A stretch of 6,460 bases of DNA from assembly GCA_025457785.1 (NCBI GenBank), contig JALOTS010000129.1, positions 1 to 6,460 of the forward strand, read 5' to 3'. This stretch comes from Pontiellaceae bacterium (lineage in GTDB: Bacteria > Verrucomicrobiota > Kiritimatiellia > Kiritimatiellales > Tichowtungiaceae). This document shows, one piece after another, positions 3,972 to 6,460 of this stretch. The notes under the pieces were generated by a model. That model was not told the origin of the DNA, did no database searches, and was given only the letters and a program-made list of their open reading frames with translations. Each line of letters starts with the position of its first letter. Position 1 is the first letter of the stretch. Position numbers and translations under genes: made by a program.

Positions 3972-6460
3972 ATGAAAAAATGGATGAAGGGGGTCTCAAC
4001 TATACTGCCGGGTGTGCTGTTTCTGTTTGCCGGGTATGTTGTGCCGCAGGCGGTCGCGGACGAGACCACGGTGGAATTTGTTTTCCCGCCGGAGGATGTA
4101 TCGTTTCAGGCCTCTGATGACGGCATGTCGGTGCAGTTGCGCGAGGGGACGATGCCTGAGGATATGCCGGGGACTCCCTGGCTGCCGGTGCGCTATGTTA
4201 CGATTGCCGTCCCGTCCGGAGCGCAGATTCAACGAATAGATGTTCAAGGCGAAGAGATATTGCTCCGGCGCGACATCGATGTGATTCCTGTGCAGCCGCC
4301 GCAGCCGCTTAGCCAGCCGCGCACTGCCAGAGTTCCGAAGGATGCTGCGGCCTATGCGCGGGCGGACCGGATCCCCGTGACACAGGCGGTCCTTACGGGC
4401 ACGCATACGCTGCGCGGGTACAGCCTGGCAACGGTTCGACTGAATCCGCTGCGCTATGTTCCGGCGGCGAGGGAACTGTATTTGGCGCCGCGACTGACGG
4501 TGTCGGTCGTTTACGACGCGCCGAAGGCGGCGCTGCGCGCGCCGACGCGTCATGCCGACAGCGTACGGAAGCTGGTACAGAGTCTCGTGGTGAACCCGGA
4601 TGCCCTCAATGCGGAGCCCGATCTTAGCGCAACGGATGAACTGCTTTTACCTGATGGCGCAGTGGATTATCTGATCATCACGACCGGAGCGCTGACCAAT
4701 GCATTTCAAACGCTGGCTGATCACCGCGCGCAGTTTTCAGGGCTGAGTACCAGGGTTATGTCGGTAGAAGAGATTGCGGCCACGTATGCGGGAACGGATC
4801 TGCAGATGCAGATTCGGAACTGCATCAGCAATCACTACGCGAGCATGGGAACCCTGTACGTTGTGCTGGGCGGGGACGACACTGTTGTGCCGGATCGTGA
4901 CTGCTATGTCGAATGTGGTCCGTATGTTGAATCTCAGATGCCTACGGATCTGTATTACTCCGGGCTGGACGGAACATGGAATGCCGACGGCGATGTCATC
5001 TACGGAGAGACTTCGGATAACGTGGATCTCGGTTGGGATGTTATTGTGGGCCGTATTCCGGTGCGAACCGCAGACCAAGCTGCCGGATACATCAATAAAT
5101 TGATGTCCTGTGAAACGAACGTGCCCGTCGAACTGACTCACAAAATCCTGCTGGGGGGAGCGCTCTTGTGGGATTCTTATACAGGAACCAATCGTCCGAG
5201 CGACAATGTGACCGGGGATGGACATTGGGGATTTCTTGATGCAGCACACCCCGTCGTCAGTGATTCGGAGATGTGGAGCCGACGCCTTTACCGAGACGGG
5301 ATTTATCCTTATTGGATTCCTGAGACAGTCGGGATTTTCTCTGACACTCTTACCTCCTGGGATACGGCATCCGGCGGCGACTATCTTCAGAATGCCGCCA
5401 ATCTTCGTTCCAAATTTAATCTGGGCTGGTACCACACCTTTTTCGGCACTCATGGCAACGTGACGGTTTGGGGGCTCGAAAGCGGTACTTTTTCCAGTTC
5501 GGATGCCGCAGCCCTTACCAATGCGACTATGATTGTTTATACGATGGCCTGCATCACCGGTGCGTTTGACAACAGCAGTGATCCCTGTTTGAGTGAGGCC
5601 TTTTTGCGCAACCCCAACGGAGGTGCGCTCGCGTACATCGGCTGCAGCCGTTACGGCTGGGGTTCTCCCGATGTACCGCCTGCCAGCAATAGTTCTGACG
5701 GGGGCCCATCTATGCAGTACGGCTACAGGTTCTACCGACGATTATATGAAACGAATGATGTCTCGGTTGGCATGGCTTTCGCGACGCATAAAGCGGACAT
5801 GGCGGGAAGCTCCGGCGCCAACGGCGCGTATCGATGGATCCAGTTCGGCCTGAATTTTCAGGGCGATCCTGCGTTCGGACTGCCGAGCCAGGCCCAGAAT
5901 TTACTGAAGGTGACTCCGTTCAGTGCATTGGGAATAACCGGCTATCAAGGCGGACCTTTTACACCGTCGAATATCGTTTACACTTTGAGCAATACAAGCA
6001 CATCAAACCTGTCGTGGACGGCGGGATGCACGTCCACCTGGGTGACGGTTTCACCCGCCGGCGGAATTCTTGCGGCAGGACAGATAAGCCTTGTGACTGT
6101 CTCTATCAATGCGAACGCGAACAGTCTAGGCGCGGGAACCAAGACCGGAGTGATTGTCTTCAGTAATGTTACCAGTCACACCAGTTCGTCACGAATTGTG
6201 CAACTTGTGGTTCGACCGCGCGTTCTGGATCATTTTGCATGGGATCCCGTTGAGTCTGCGCAGTATGTCGGGCAATCCATTCCTGTGAGGATTCAGGCGG
6301 CAGATGCAACGGACAGTTTGCTGGCATCGTTTACGAACCGCGTCGGGCTTTCCGGTTGGGTAGGGCCTGTAGTGACCGCAACAAACGTTTTAATCGGAAG
6401 CGGAATAAACTCATGGAGCTATCCGATGAACACATACTGGCATGACAGCCGGACCCAGGT
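3972..6460 (+). CDS. Secreted gingipain-like C25 cysteine peptidase with C-terminal beta-sandwich domains, 3' end outside the window
   Basis: The frame has no stop from 3972 to the window edge, giving at least 829 residues. A Sec signal peptide is visible (MKKWMKG, hydrophobic core, likely cleavage after AVA at 29). Residues about 30-200 resemble the C25 propeptide, with PGTPWLPVRYVTIAVPSGA from 66. The peptidase domain runs from VDYLIITTG (231) to about GDPAFGLP (631-638). Its likely catalytic pair is His494 (FFGTHGN) and Cys527 (YTMACITGAFD), 33 residues apart, the same spacing as His211/Cys244 in gingipain RgpB. Cys558 in IGCSRYGWG stands where many homologues, as I recall them, have Asn. 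Residues 645-745 form a BACON/Ig-like beta-sandwich repeat (LSWTAGCTSTWVTVSPAGG). From LDHFAW (752) another beta domain begins. The protein is exported and probably made as a zymogen; substrate and any C-terminal anchor or sorting signal cannot be judged here. Confidence 0.88.
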   Translation, partial: MKKWMKGVSTILPGVLFLFAGYVVPQAVADETTVEFVFPPEDVSFQASDDGMSVQLREGTMPEDMPGTPWLPVRYVTIAVPSGAQIQRIDVQGEEILLRRDIDVIPVQPPQPLSQPRTARVPKDAAAYARADRIPVTQAVLTGTHTLRGYSLATVRLNPLRYVPAARELYLAPRLTVSVVYDAPKAALRAPTRHADSVRKLVQSLVVNPDALNAEPDLSATDELLLPDGAVDYLIITTGALTNAFQTLADHRAQFSGLSTRVMSVEEIAATYAGTDLQMQIRNCISNHYASMGTLYVVLGGDDTVVPDRDCYVECGPYVESQMPTDLYYSGLDGTWNADGDVIYGETSDNVDLGWDVIVGRIPVRTADQAAGYINKLMSCETNVPVELTHKILLGGALLWDSYTGTNRPSDNVTGDGHWGFLDAAHPVVSDSEMWSRRLYRDGIYPYWIPETVGIFSDTLTSWDTASGGDYLQNAANLRSKFNLGWYHTFFGTHGNVTVWGLESGTFSSSDAAALTNATMIVYTMACITGAFDNSSDPCLSEAFLRNPNGGALAYIGCSRYGWGSPDVPPASNSSDGGPSMQYGYRFYRRLYETNDVSVGMAFATHKADMAGSSGANGAYRWIQFGLNFQGDPAFGLPSQAQNLLKVTPFSALGITGYQGGPFTPSNIVYTLSNTSTSNLSWTAGCTSTWVTVSPAGGILAAGQISLVTVSINANANSLGAGTKTGVIVFSNVTSHTSSSRIVQLVVRPRVLDHFAWDPVESAQYVGQSIPVRIQAADATDSLLASFTNRVGLSGWVGPVVTATNVLIGSGINSWSYPMNTYWHDSRTQ

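Noticed and set aside
4737..5453. A 238-codon open frame on the - strand in the protease gene
   Set aside because: The + strand frame across the same bases encodes the C25 peptidase core with catalytic residues. The antisense product resembles nothing known to me.
5564..5575. The 12-mer GTTTGACAACAG occurs both here and at 3907-3918 in the promoter region
   Set aside because: Here it encodes the conserved AFDNS segment after the catalytic Cys, and no longer similarity flanks the two copies. Chance is the simplest explanation.

Overview
The window looks like chromosomal DNA from a moderately GC-rich bacterium. It probably belongs to the PVC side of the tree (Kiritimatiellota, Lentisphaerota or Verrucomicrobiota). 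This is an inference from three things: a Sec-exported gingipain-type protease carrying a beta-sandwich module, dispersed repeats of the form AACCGCGAATGGACGC in an intergenic gap, and a CCAAN-type palindrome inside a gene. None of these proves the phylum. All convincing genes are on the + strand.

Layout. Bases 1-1374 hold the 3' part of a Schlafen/AlbA_2-type ATP-binding regulator with a C-terminal winged helix; its start lies upstream of the window. Its stop overlaps, as ATGA, the start of a 25-codon remnant that reads like the N-terminus of a type I restriction-modification methylase (HsdM). The remnant stops at 1448. The left end is therefore probably the edge of a decayed type I R-M/defence locus. 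A small hairpin and a strong Shine-Dalgarno follow, then hemB (1500-2477). An 82-base gap is mostly a dispersed repeat, which also carries the hemL ribosome binding site, and then comes hemL (2560-3858). A 113-base gap with a good sigma70-like promoter leads into a large secreted C25 (gingipain-like) cysteine peptidase. It starts at 3972 and is still open at the right edge (at least 829 residues).

How the genes work together. HemL makes 5-aminolevulinate from glutamate-1-semialdehyde, and HemB condenses two of these into porphobilinogen. The pair therefore covers consecutive steps of the C5 tetrapyrrole pathway and is probably co-transcribed. The regulator/HsdM remnant and the protease are separate units. 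The protease has its own promoter, and I see no functional link between it and the haem genes.

The most interesting signals are the hsdM scar, a 30-bp near-perfect palindrome embedded in frame in hemL where family members normally have a longer helical segment, and the repeat that supplies the hemL ribosome binding site. No tRNA, rRNA, CRISPR array, transposase or integrase was seen. No gene-free stretch exceeds 300 bases.
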